Position numbers and translations under genes: made by a program. Below the pieces are notes generated by a model, which saw only the letters and a list, made by a program, of their open reading frames with translations, was not told where the DNA came from and searched no databases. Shown here one piece after another: positions 45,720-57,700 of a DNA stretch of 64,000 nucleotides; positions within the stretch are counted from its first letter, which is position 1; every line of letters begins with the position of its first letter. Source of the DNA: Azorinus chamasolen (Eukaryota > Mollusca > Bivalvia > Cardiida > Solecurtidae); NCBI GenBank assembly GCA_963576725.1, contig OY755242.1, positions 65,686,238-65,750,237 on the forward strand, in the 5' to 3' direction.

Positions 45720-45835
45720 ATAGAAATGCCTTGTCAAACAGAGTATACCCTTTTGTTTGCCCATTGATATTGATCTTATTCTTCTGTATGAGTCGTCTGA
45801 TCAGGGTCTGTTCTGTTTGCTTAAGATATAATGTT
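45720..45835 (+). repeat. TTAA-1 core fragment with one arm lost
   Basis: AACAGAGTATACCC is followed by unrelated sequence, then GTCGTCTGATCAGGGTCTGT and TCTGTTTGCTTAAGATATAA. Confidence 0.65.
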
Positions 45836-45879
45836 CAAATGTGTGTTTCTGAACATTGCAAATGCTTGTTTTTACATTC

Positions 45880-46064
45880 CCTTATCTTGATAACGTTTGA
45901 TGCTTCCGTAAAAGTCTCTATTTGAAACCAATGCTCTATTTACCACAATGGTTTCAAAGCTACATAATTTTAAAATTTCCCTTTTGTCTAGTAAATGCTC
46001 TTTTTCGGTAGATTTGTTCAAAGAGGTTAGGTCTGAAAAGAGTGTATGCAGGAATGGGTTTACT
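45880..46064 (-). mobile_element. TTAA-4 MITE with one hairpin arm largely deleted
   Basis: TTTGAAACCA is joined directly to ATGCTCTATTTACCACAATG. The end GGTCTGAAAAGAGTGTATGC... GGAATGGGTTTAC follows. Confidence 0.78.
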
Positions 46065-46360
46065 CTCTCAGTCCTGGGTCTCTGCTTATAAAGCTTTTTA
46101 GTTGAGTCCGAGTTCGTTCTCAAGCTTTTGATTGGTCAGATTTGAGTTCTCAAGCTTTTGATTGGTCAAATTTGAGTCAAAGGCTCAAATCTGACCAATC
46201 AAAAACTTGAGAACAAACTCAGACTCAACTAAGCATGGACCCTGGTGACAAATTTGTAATTACATTTGCAAACAGTTTGGATCCAAATGAAACTCAGCGT
46301 CTCCTCAGGATCCAAAGTGTATGACACTCTTATCAATATTATGTAAAGAATCTGAAGAAA
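46062..46360 (+). repeat. TTAA-3 MITE with an inserted fold-back element
   Basis: TTTACTCTCTCAGTCCTGGG on the left and TTTGCAAACAGTTTGGATCC... AGCGTCTCCTCAGGATCCAA on the right. The fold-back at 46,098-46,233 separates the end from the core. Confidence 0.65.
46098..46233. repeat. Fold-back element with a duplicated arm segment
   Basis: Left arm TAGTTGAGTCCGAGTTCGTT then GTTCTCAAGCTTTTGATTGG twice (46,117 and 46,147). Right arm CCAATCAAAAACTTGAGAAC then CTCAGACTCAACTAA. Confidence 0.88.
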
Positions 46361-47020
46361 TACTACCTGTTATGCCTCTGTCACATTTGCCATGAGGGTG
46401 ACATTTGTAGGGTCTAAACTTTCTACGGCCAGTAGCATTTTATAGGGCTGCTGCAGAATTCCTATGGCCACACACTGCAATGGTCACATGCTATGGTACC
46501 ATATGGAGTATTTTGAATTTCTGGAGGCAGACAAATATATGGCTGCTATATGGCCTTTGAAGAGATGACCGACGGTCCCCATAAAGCTTCAGCCATATTT
46601 TTTTTAATTCAATAGTCCCAAAGAAGCAGCAAGGATGCCATATGGCATCCAAGCGACAGGTCTGGCGCTACAACTGCACACTTCTTTTGTAACAAGCTAA
46701 ATTATAAATTGTCACTTTAAATCTACGGCGACCGCTACCGCCTGTTAAAAGTAGGGATACGCCTTTCGGCCGCCAAACCTATGTTGCAGATTTTCTATGG
46801 CCGCCACAAAAATCTTTTGATTTGAGGGATCAGCCACTGCCATACGACAGTCATAGAGAAAGTGTGGCTGAGGTTTTAAAATATAACAATAGGCGACAAT
46901 TTCTTTCCCACGGCTGAACAGATGATCGATAAATTGCTATGGCATACATGGCATGACTTTCTTCAACACCCTCCACTCATTGTTGTCACTGTATAACAGC
47001 TTGACACTATGTCCAAGTAT
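46361..47020. other. Unidentified sequence, probably a transposon body
   Basis: Contains TATGGCC and ATGGCATCC words in both orientations (46,445-46,860) and TTCTATGGCCGCCACAAA. No ORF. The surrounding TTAA-3 pieces suggest an insertion. Confidence 0.35.
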
Positions 47021-47162
47021 TTACCTTTTGCCTGTTTGTAATGGATGTGTGATAATCTATTCCAACTGTTTATAGGCAGATGGGACTCAAGTAGCTTAAC
47101 ATCTCATCAGAATGAAAACTGTTTGACATTTGGTTTGCATTTCTGAAGAGAAGTACTATTAA
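47020..47162 (+). repeat. TTAA-3-like MITE, short and worn
   Basis: TTTACCTTTTGCCTGTTTG, GCAGATGGGACTCAAGTAGC and AACATCTCATCAGAATG, ending at TTAA 47,159. Confidence 0.55.
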
Positions 47163-47404
47163 CCATTTCCTCCATGAATATTCATTCATGTAAGAAATAA
47201 TATCATGTATGTTAGATTAATTTGCAATAATAGCACATGTTCACAGAATTTTTGGCCATGGCAGAAACTTAAGAATCTGATCTATATATTATCATTAGCA
47301 AACACAGCAGACCCTGATCAGACATCTCCTACAGGAGCGGTCTGATCAGGGTCTACTTTGTTTGCAAATGCATGAAAACGTGTTTATATGAAGGAAAGAA
47401 TTAG
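47159..47404 (-). mobile_element. TTAA-1 MITE, a end on the left and b-like end on the right
   Basis: TTAACCATTTCCTCCATGAA at the left and GTGTTTATATGAAGGAAAG at the right. Core AGACATCTCC / GGAGCGGTCT in CAGACCCTGATC / GATCAGGGTCT. Confidence 0.85.
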
Positions 47405-47489
47405 GTTAAAGTAGATAGATAAGAATAAAGCATGTGACAATTACCATACTACATATGCAATGTATGAAATTACCAAGCATGATTACAGA

Positions 47490-47662
47490 CAACTCTTTAC
47501 ACCCTATAAAGTAAATTTTGGCCATGGGAGAAACTAGAATCATATCTCTATTATATGTATTATAAACAAGCAGAGCAGACCCTGAACAGACAGATCCTAT
47601 AGGAGCCACCTAATCTGGGTCTACTCTGTTTGCAAAGGCGTATTTATGGCGTAAAGGGTTAA
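47490..47662 (-). mobile_element. TTAA-1a MITE, left part lost
   Basis: TTTTGGCCATGGGAGAAACT, CAGACCCTGAACAGACAGAT / GGAGCCACCTAATCTGGGTC and ATTTATGGCGTAAAGGG with TTAA 47,659. The next 26 bp (ATGAATATTCATGGAGTAAA) are the bare end of another TTAA-1a. Confidence 0.75.
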
Positions 47663-47788
47663 ATGAATATTCATGGAGTAAAGGGTTAAAGATTTATATC
47701 CTGGTAAGACGACACATTTATCTAGTTCTCATCTGAATAAAAACAGTCTGCAAAGGTGATCACAAACCTGCTGTTATTGCGTAAGGAG

Positions 47789-47956
47789 TTAACCCTTTCC
47801 CTTATGTAAATGCCTCTGGCAAACAGAGAAGACCCAGATCAGGTGGCTCCTATTGGAGCCGTCTGATCTGGGTCTGCTATGTTTGCCTAGGACATAATAT
47901 AGATCTGATTCCACAGTTTTTGTAAAAGCAAACTATTCCAATCAAAATGTAACAAT
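47789..47956 (+). mobile_element. TTAA-1a MITE, right part lost
   Basis: TTAA 47,789, CCCTTTCCCTTATGTAAATG. Core AGACCCAGATCAGGTGGCTC / GAGCCGTCTGATCTGGGTCT. Runs into an oppositely oriented relative. Confidence 0.82.
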
Positions 47957-48197
47957 TTACCCCATGAAAAATCATGTAAGACATAATGACATCATATATA
48001 TTAATTAGATTCATTTTTATAACTGTATATGAACATTGGAATTGTTAGCCCTGGCAGAATCTGTAGAATCAGATCTGTATTATTCAATAAGCAAACAAAG
48101 CAGACCCTGATCAGACAGCTTCTACAAGAGTCATCTGATCTGGGTCTACTCTGTCTGGGAAGATGTTAAAAGGCACATTTATGGAGTAAAGGGTTAA
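47957..48197 (-). mobile_element. TTAA-1a MITE
   Basis: TTACCCCATGAAAAATCATG at the left and ATTTATGGAGTAAAGGG with TTAA 48,194 at the right. Core AGACAGCTTCTACAAGAGTC. Confidence 0.82.
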
Positions 48198-48339
48198 AGG
48201 AAGACATTCACATGTTCTTATAATTGCATTCTCTCTTTCACCAGTATGGACCAATCCTTGACATTTTCAAAACAGTTTAGATCCAGATAGGATGCAACCT
48301 CACTCAGCATATCATAATCATTCAAACAGTTTATCAGAG

Positions 48340-48480
48340 GTCCAGATAAGATGCATAAATGAAAACCTTTTTCAAGAATAACTTCTTTTTTTCTCCACCA
48401 AACCCTATGTTGTGACCATTCTTTCGAATTGTCTCTTCGAGACAATTCTAAAGAGTGGTCACAACATAGGGTTTCTTAAA
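48340..48480. mobile_element. HP6 hairpin MITE
   Basis: AGAGGTCCAGATAAGATGCA, then the palindrome AAACCCTATGTTGTGACCA... GAATTGTCTC / GAGACAATTC... GTGGTCACAACATAGGGTTT (48,400-48,477). One end is worn. Confidence 0.82.
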
Positions 48481-48529
48481 TGTACCAATATCACCGAGCC
48501 AAAATTCCAACCACATTATTAACAAAGGA

Positions 48530-48642
48530 ATGCTTGAATGTGGCAGAAAGTGTAGAATCAGATCTATATTATTTCACAAATAAATAAAGCAGATCCTATA
48601 GGAGCCCTCTGATCTGGGTCTACTCTGTTTGCTAAGGGTTAA
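48530..48642 (-). mobile_element. TTAA-1 MITE fragment in the TBC1D19 3' UTR, one arm lost
   Basis: GTGGCAGAAAGTGTAGAATC, GCAGATCCTATAGGAGCCCT, CTGATCTGGGTCTACTCTGT and TTTGCTAAGGGTTAA (TTAA 48,639-48,642). Only 15 bp separate it from the stop codon. Confidence 0.82.
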
Positions 48643-48657
48643 CACATCATCTGTCCA

Positions 48658-48726
48658 TCATTTAGAAAACAAGCTCAGCTGAATCAGCGGAATCACTTGT
48701 AGAGTAGTAAGATCTGCTAGCACAGC
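48658..48726 (-). CDS. TBC1D19: TBC1D19 terminal exon G and stop codon
   Basis: After TTCTTTTTTCAG it encodes AVLADLTTLQVIPLIQLSLF then SK and TGA (48,658-48,660). The AVLADL(S/T)TL motif followed by a short hydrophobic tail matches the family C terminus. The TTAA end of a MITE lies 15 bp past the stop, so the 3' UTR is largely transposon sequence. I could not place a poly(A) signal with confidence. Confidence 0.92.
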   Translation of the reverse strand, partial: AVLADLTTLQVIPLIQLSLFSK

Positions 48727-51700
48727 CTGAAAAAAGAAGGAAATCAAATTAGCTTAAAGTATTTGCATGATTACTAATTGTTCTCTAAAAGGTCAGTGCT
48801 CCAAGACTTTCTTTCCTTTACCTTGATAAACACAGCCTAGGTGTCAAACAATTTGGAACCTTATTAAATAGATACTGAGGCAGAGCTACAGATAACGGTG
48901 CATACTCAAATACTAAAATCGTCATTTCTCCACCAAACCCTATGTTGTGACCACTCTTTAGAATCGTCTCTTTGAGACGATTCTAAAGAGTGGTCACAAC
49001 ATATGGTTTGGTGGAAAATGAAAGAAGTTATCTTATCTGGACCACTGTTACTCAGTCTCTTGTCTGGATACAAAATTCGAGGGCTTGGTGCAAGTGAAGG
49101 AGTTAGAATAGTTTTGCACCAAGCCCTCGAAATGGTTTGTGGATGTTATCAAAGTTCTTCTTTTTGCATGCAAAGGATATATTTTCCATTGACAAGTAAA
49201 GGGAGATAAATCTCATAATTGAAAAAGGCACAAAATCTTGAAACAAATCGAACTGCATAAAAAAATTATTGGGCTATTGTAGGAGTCCTCCGCTAACCCA
49301 TTCCCTCATAGGCTATTTTTAGACCTAACCTCATTGAATAAATCTACTGAAAAGCAGCATTTACTAGAGAAAAGGATTTGTTTTAGAATGTTATTGTTTT
49401 GAAACCATTGTGTTAAATAGAGCAGTGCTCCTATTTATCAAATAGTTTCAAAAGAGACTTTTACAGAGGTATCAGATGGTATATGGGGAATGGTTTAACT
49501 CACTCTACAATAAAGTAGAATACAATTTTTAATACAGGTCAATTCCAGACAGACATTGACAGCTGTGTATACCCTAAATATTAGGTCCCTTAATCTCCCT
49601 CTCACCATTCTGTAAAACTGAATGTGCTAATTTGGTACTTGTGACAAATTTAAAAGTTAGAAACCAATGGAGAAGAAATTTGTATCAAAATATTCCTTTA
49701 TGGACAGCAGAGGTCCAGATAAGATGCATAAATTAAAACACTTTCAAGAATAACTCCATTATTTCTCCATCAAACCCTATACTGTGACCACTTAATAGAA
49801 TCGTCTCGAAGAGACGATTCTAAAGAATGGTCACAGTATAGGGTTTGGTGGAGAAATGATGATTTTAGAATTTGACTATGCATCCTTATCTGTCTACATT
49901 ATGAATGCTTTCCCTCATATAAACGTGTTTTCACGCATTTGCAAACAGAGTAGACCCAGATCAGACGGCTCCTAGAGGAGCCGTCTGATCAGGGTCTGCT
50001 CTGTTTGCTAATAGAATTAGACAGATCTGTTTCTTTGCTTTCTAAAATGCCTACAATGCTCCACCTTCAATATTTCTCTCTAACTATTTTGCTAATGAAT
50101 ATTCAGTAGGTATTGAAATTTGGGCTAAATATAGAACAGGGAAAGGGTTAATATATAGGGTTAATGTGGAAGCTTGGCGTCTCTTCAGGTTCATACATGT
50201 TGATGTAATTACAATGTTTGGAATACCTAAATCCATCACGTTACTTCATGAATATTCATGTAATAAATAATGACATCATGAATATTAATTAGATTAGTTG
50301 CTATAATAGCACATGGACAAGGGAAGATTTGGCCATAGAAGAAGCTGTAGAATTATATCTGTATTATATCATAAGCAAACAGAGCAGACCTTGTTCAGAC
50401 GGCTCCTGTAGGAGCAGTCTGATCTAGTTCTACTCGGTTTGCTAAGGTGTAGAAAAATAAATGTATTTGTGGAGTAAAGGGTCAATAAAGAACAAAATAA
50501 TTTCATTATAAATTAACCTTTAACCCTTTCCTCCATAAGCTATTTTTAGACCTAACCTCTTTGAATGAATCTAACGAAAGGGAGCATTTACTAGAGAAAA
50601 AGAAAATGTTATAATTGTGTAGTATAGAAACCAGTGTGATAAAAAGAGCAATTGCTCCTATGGAGCAAATGCTCTGTTTATCACAATGGTTTCAAAGAAG
50701 TGACTATATTAAAGGGGCTTAGAAAGACATATTTATGGATGAAAGGGTTGATATGCTGTATTCATCGTAAGTGTACTTGTTTCCGAACCTTTACAGGACA
50801 TGCTGTTAGTAACTAATAAGAGATTCCCTCCATATAAATGAGTATGATTTTTTATGCACAACTATCCCCAATATTCAGCTTGAAAAACTTAAGTAAATAC
50901 TTTACATCCAGATCAAACTGCTCCTGAACGAGAAGTTTGGACATGGTCTACACTATTTGCTCTCTGTTAGTTCCATTGAAAGTTGATAGTTATCAAGATG
51001 GTACTGATTTATGCAGCTTACAAACCGGAGGAGAGGAAAGATTGGGTGTCTTAACCCTTTCCTCCATGAATATTCATGTAAGAAATAATGATGTCAAGAA
51101 TATTAATTAAATTAATTTGTTATAATAGCACATGGACACATGCGTTTTTGGCCATGGCAGAAACTATAGAATCATATCTATACTATATCATAAGCAAACA
51201 GAGCAGACCCTGATCAGATGGCTCCTATAGGAGCCATCTGATCTGTGTCTTCTCTGTTTGCAAAGGTGTAGAAAGGCGTATTTATGGAGTAATGGGTTAA
51301 CATCTAGGGAATTGAAAAGCAAATGCTAGCAGTATAACCACTCACCTCTGCGGCATTATAGGACTGTACCTTCAGTAGATTTGTCTTTCTAAAGGAAAAG
51401 ATGGACACAGCAAGCACTGGAAAGAAAATCAGGAATTGCTTAAACATTACTAAATAAATCAATATGCTTTAATTCTTTCACTGCCAATTCAAAGACTTTA
51501 GAGAGCAAGCTCACATAACTCACATCGCCACATTGTCAGAGAAAATAGTGGTTCCCCATGACAGATTCCTCAAAATCAAACTCATCCAATCTTTTATTCA
51601 TGACAAATAATGAAAATTCTTACAGTAAATTTGAGGGAAAAAAAATGGTCAAGAAATGGAAGTGCTTGATAAGCAACAATGACTGAATGACGGATGGACA

Positions 51701-54700
51701 GACAGGTCGAAAACTATATACCCTGTGCAACTTTGTTGTGTGGGGTATAAATATTGTCATCTGCAAATAATGTTGTCTGCTTCAAGTTTAATTTGTTAAA
51801 TTTTCTCCACTTTCTTTCAAAGACATCATCACAGCCACAAACACTTTGGATCCTGATGAAACACTCAGTTTCACATCTGAATCCAAACTACTTTTGCACT
51901 GAATCCAAACTACTTTTGCACAGAAATTCACAGATGGGTAGCAATGGGTAGCCAGATATTGCAAATAATGTAATCCAGATGAACAAAACTTCTGCTCTGT
52001 ATCTAGGTTAGTGACAGTGACGGATATAAATATTGATTATATAAGTGACACACTAAAAGCACCATGAGCACTAGTAAAATCTGAAACTCAGAGTCTAACT
52101 AATGTCTACAATGTTTGTAATATCCAGGTACAGCTTATGTCTTAATGTGGCTGACATTTTGTTTTAAAATTGACATATTAACCCGTTCCCTAATAGGCTA
52201 GTTTTAGATCCAACCTCTTTGAATAAATCTACTGAAAAGGAGAATTAACTGGAGAAATGGAACATTTTAGAAATTTGTAGTCTAGAAACCATTGTGATAA
52301 ATAGAGCAATTGCTCCTAAGGAGCAAATGCTCTATTTATCACAATGGTTTCAAAAAGTGACTATTACAGAGGTGTAGAAAGGCGTATTTATGGAGGAAAT
52401 GGTTAACATTATCTTCAAAGTTGTTATAGAAACATATATGTATGAAGTTACTGTCAGCTACAAAACTGTGATAAGCTTGAATTTTCTTATTACACCTTTC
52501 TGCAATTCCCTTAAAATACATAGGAAGTATCAAACAGCTTCAATCTGATAGAGTTATTCTGTTTCAGAATGTCAGAGCAACAGATCAAGATGTGTACTCA
52601 AATACTACACTCGTCATTTCTCCACCAAACCCTATGTTGTGACCACTCTTTAGAATCTTCTCTTCATGGAGAAATAAAGCAGCTATTCTTGAAAATGTTT
52701 TAATTTATACTAGGGCTGCAACGATACGCCCATGTGGCGAATACGAATACGTATCACGATACAGTATAGCGAATACGAATAAATATTCACGAATACGAAT
52801 ACAGTTACATAAACATGCTATGGCATAAGCTAATAAGAGTTACTTAAGCCAAAGCATGTCCAGACTGAGTCCATATTTAGGATTAGGAATCTTTAAGCTT
52901 ATAATGAAAACGCTACTGGACATGTGCTGATAAGCAAGAGAAAAGTATGACTTTAAATATTTAATTGGCAAAGTCACATAAAATAGAAACACTGAAAAGA
53001 AACTTGTTCAAAAGTAAACTGGTCCAGTCCTATTGTAGTCTTTTACTCTTTAGGCAATATGAATAAAAATAATACTAATTCAAATTCAAGAACCTTTCAA
53101 ACACCATCAAAATACAGTGCATTACACTGTATCTAATTGCATATAGCCTGCTGGTTTCGTCTATTTCTAGTGAATCGTGAACAAACTCAAATAAATTTGG
53201 TCAATACATTTTTGGTACGTTCAGACATTGGGGCACTCCGATAACTAACCGCTAGAGCCAACAACTAGCAGTATTACTTCATTTTGTGGTGGCACACTTT
53301 CCAAACAGTGCTTTCATTGTTGGTTTTTGCTTCTGATCCCGTCAGAAACCCTAAATGATTCCAGACGGCGCTTTTATATTTGGTAGGAGTCTGAAAATCT
53401 CTTTCGGCCCCGACATTGTTATGAAACAACAGTTTACGGTTGTCGTTAAAACTAAGAATTAGTCCTATCAAAACAAACTTGTTTTCTGTAATTGTTTCGT
53501 GTATTTGAACCATTTAACTATTTTTCTGCAAAAAGTGAATGCAAGAGTACAATTATTAAGCCTGTTGAATCCAACAGGACCAACACACGGTGTCGTGATT
53601 TGTAAACATTAGGAGTCATCAAGAGTCATCTCCCTTGGTGTCACTGCGAAAAGACTTTTCGCAGCTGGAATGTTTCGCTCATATTTCAATTATTTCTGGC
53701 GAAAATATGTTGTTTTTCTTTTAATTTTGTTAATTTCCTATATGTCCAATTGTATTCGTCAATATTCGGTTCTTTGGGTAGCGAATATGATACACTCACC
53801 GCCAGAAACGATATTCAAATAATTCGAATACGTTAGTGTATCATGACAGCCCTAATTTATACACCTAATCTGGATCTCTGAAAATGTGTTTTTCTCTTAC
53901 AGAACTTTCCTTTTCACAGGTATCCTTTTCTTTGTTTTTACTTTTGATATGTTAATGCTTTTGTTTAAATGTCGGCTATATGCTAATGTTATTTCATTGT
54001 TACAACCGACGTTAAATAAAGCTTCTTGTATCTCTTGTATCTTGTAAGCAAACTAACTGCAAGGGTCATCATGAATCCAACATACTTGCTGTATACCAGT
54101 AACCTACCTGGCAGAACCTCCAGAGAGTTATAGGCTAGAACTCTATCCCATAGCAACAGCACCTGGTCACTAGACAAGTACCCAGAAAAGGCTCGCACCA
54201 ACCATTTGAAGGCTATCTTCAGACTGAAAAAAATGTATTTACCATTTGAATGCTGAAGTTTTAAAGTGGAATTGTCCATCATTGTTTAACCCATTACCTC
54301 ATAGGCTATTTTTAGATACAACCTCTTTGAATAAATCTACCAAAAAGGAGCATCAACTCGAGAAAATGAAAATTTAGAATTTTGTAGTTTGAAACCATTG
54401 TGATAAATAGAGCATTTGCTCCTATGAGAGCAAATGCTCTATTTATCACAATGGTTTCACAAATTGACTTTTACCGAGTCATCAAAAGTCATCAATATGA
54501 GAGAATGGGTTAATGATAAAGAATCCATTAAGTATGAAAGGTTATAGTTTGCAAGAGGATCTTGAATGATAAACAGAGCAGACCCAGATTATAGGGCTCC
54601 TCTAGAGCCCTCTGATCTGGGTCTACACTGTTTGCAAATGACAGTGCATTCGTTTTCCCGTATTAAAAGGGTTAAAGCTTTATACACATTGTTAATGTCA

Positions 54701-57700
54701 ACTTGTAAGTGTAGCTCTGAGCACACAGTTTTTGATATAACATTAATGAAATGCATAGACCTGGCCCCAAGAGCACGGAGTTCCAACTCTGAGGTTTTAT
54801 AACCTTGGTGCCAGACTTAATCTCTTGTACATGTATGTTGGAAACGAGTGCACTGGCATTTGCAAACAGTGTAGAATCAAATCAGAGGGGTCCGTAAGGA
54901 GCCCTCTGATCAGGGTCTGTACAGTTTGTCATTCAGAGCAATTTATTCCTTAGAAAATCAATGGATTCTACAATTAATTCCACTCTGAAACTTCAGCAGT
55001 TAAGCCTTTCCTTCATATGAACGTGTTTCATGCATTTACAAACAGAGTAGACCCAGATCCTATTGGAGCTGTCTGATCAGGGTCTGCTCTGTTTGCTAAT
55101 GGAATTTGAAAGATCAGTTTCTTTACTTTCTAAAATGAGTACAATGTACAATGAGTACTTTCATATTTCGTTGTAACTATTTCTATTTCAGTAGGCATTG
55201 AAATTCGGAATAATAATAAAACAGGGAAAGGATTTATGGTCAATATGTTAAATATTTGGAATAAGCGAAACAGCCATTCACCTATGGAATAACTAGAATG
55301 AATCCATAGAACACAAGTGACCCTACTAATATATGACCGTGCATTTTGGGTTTGGGCTATGACGAAGGGCTGTAAGTGTAGTGTTACTCACCCTGCTCTT
55401 GCTGTTCACATCAATATACTTATCTGTAAATAGTGAAGACCCTGATCAAGGTCTGCACTATTTAAAAGTTGATTGTGCAACCAGTGCACACCACAGCAGT
55501 GATTGCACAGAGAAATATTTGTAGACAGTGAAGATATACAAACGGTATGTATATATACAACAGGACATGGATAAGGAAGGAGAAATGTATTTTAAAATTC
55601 AGCAAGACTTCTAGGGTTAAGTGCATAGCATTATTATATATCTCATTCACAAGTTCACATGATCTACCATTCTAAAACGTTTCATGAATCAGGATCAGAT
55701 ACTTTTTGAATTTGGCTACACACACAAACATGTGACCGAAAGATCGACCATTAGCGTCACAGTAAAGGGTGAATATAAATTGTCTGGAAAGTTTTTCTTC
55801 CTGACTGGTCAACTTCCATTCAAAGGCATTAACCCTGTACTCTATAAATGCTCACTTTCCACACCTTTGCAAACAGAGAAAACCCAGATCATATTACTCT
55901 TAGAGGAGCCGTCTGATCAGGGTCTGCTCTATTTGCTTATGATATAGATACGGTTCTACACTTTCTGGAATTGCCAAAACTTCCCGTGTCCATGTACTGT
56001 TGTAACAGTTTATCTAATTAATACTCATGATGTCACAATTTCCTACATAAATATTCATGGAGTAATGGGTTAAATGCTATCAAGATGCAAAATGCCTGAA
56101 AAACAAAAACTACATACGGCTGGCATCCAACAGACTTCAGGTGGAAGAAGAGCTCCGCTTCATGGGTCTGTAATATGGTCTCAAATAACAGACTCAGACT
56201 GACTATACCCTGAAACACATAACAAAGTAACATGAATGTAGTAACTCAACTACACATATGCCCTACATATGCCAATTTCACTTAATTGACAACAAACATG
56301 ATAGGATTATGATTTTTGATCAGATAGTGACAGTGTACAGATTAACCCTTTATTCCATAAATACGCCTTTCTATGTCTTTGCAAACAGAGCAGAACCAGA
56401 TCAGATGACTCCTGTAGGAGCCGTCTGATCAAAGTTTGCTCTGTTTGCTTATGATATAATATAGATATGATTCTACAGTTTCTGCCATGGCCAAAACTTC
56501 CTGCGTCCATGTTCTAATATAACAATATTCATCATGTCATTATTTCTTACATGAATATTCATGGAATAAAGGTGTAACGGCACAAAATACAACATAATGC
56601 AATGAGGATTTTACAAGAAGTTGAGTTGTCGCTTCAGATAGGTTTTATTGTATAGTCTAATCTATGCATAGGTCTTGGACTACAGCTGAACTTCGATATC
56701 TCAAACTCTGATAACTCGAACTTCGGCATAACTCGAACAAAAAGTTCAGTCCTTCCAAAACTTACAATACATAATGGCTCTAAAATGTATCGCTACAGAT
56801 ATCTGGAAACACATGTCACAGCTTAATACAGGTCTAAAGTAATGCTGAAAGCTCCTACAGGAGCTTTCAGCATTACTTTAGACCTGTATTAAGCTGTGGC
56901 ATTGAGAAATTGTTCAGATTAGAAATCGGATGACTCAAACTTCTGTTATCTCGAACTAATTTGTATTGTCCCTTCAAGTTCAAGTTATCGAAGTTCAACT
57001 GTACTTTTTGTAAGATTAGAAATGTTTGGATGAGTCCATTTGCATTTGGAATTGTATTTTTTGAAAATATATATAATCAACACTTCTTTTCATGACATAA
57101 ACTAGTAGAACCTAAAACATTGGTAAAGAAACAGATCTATCAAATTCCATTAGCAAACAGAGCAGACCCTGATCAGACCGCTCCTATAGGATATATTCAA
57201 ATATATGAAGGAAAGAGTAAAGTTTACCTGGGGATGTGATGAAATGCTATGGAGTCTGAAGAAATAGCGCATGTAGATCTCTCGAAACACATAATACAGC
57301 TTCACAGGCTCCTTGTACAAGTAACAAAGGGGAGCAACTGAAACAAATTAACATATTTTAGAGAATATCTTCCACAATATATCAAGCAGCATGTAGAAAT
57401 GACAGCGTTATATTTCACATTTTAACCTACAACATGTTATGATGAATACAATTGCAAACAAATTCAATTCATCTAGTCTCACAAGGATCTAATCTGTTTA
57501 ACACTCAATGCAGAAATATAATGATTCTTGAATTTTAATCAAGATTTGTTTGTGAAACACTATGCACAGACATGACCTCTGACCTTAATGTATGACCTTG
57601 ACCTTAATAAGTCATCTCTTAAAATGTTTGCCTCCATAAACACATGCATGCCATGATTGAAGTTTATATGTTGGGGCCAAACTGAAATTTGAAATAATTA

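Noticed and set aside
48925..49018. Stem-loop as a rho-independent terminator
   Set aside because: This is eukaryotic intron sequence and the stem belongs to a dispersed hairpin family.
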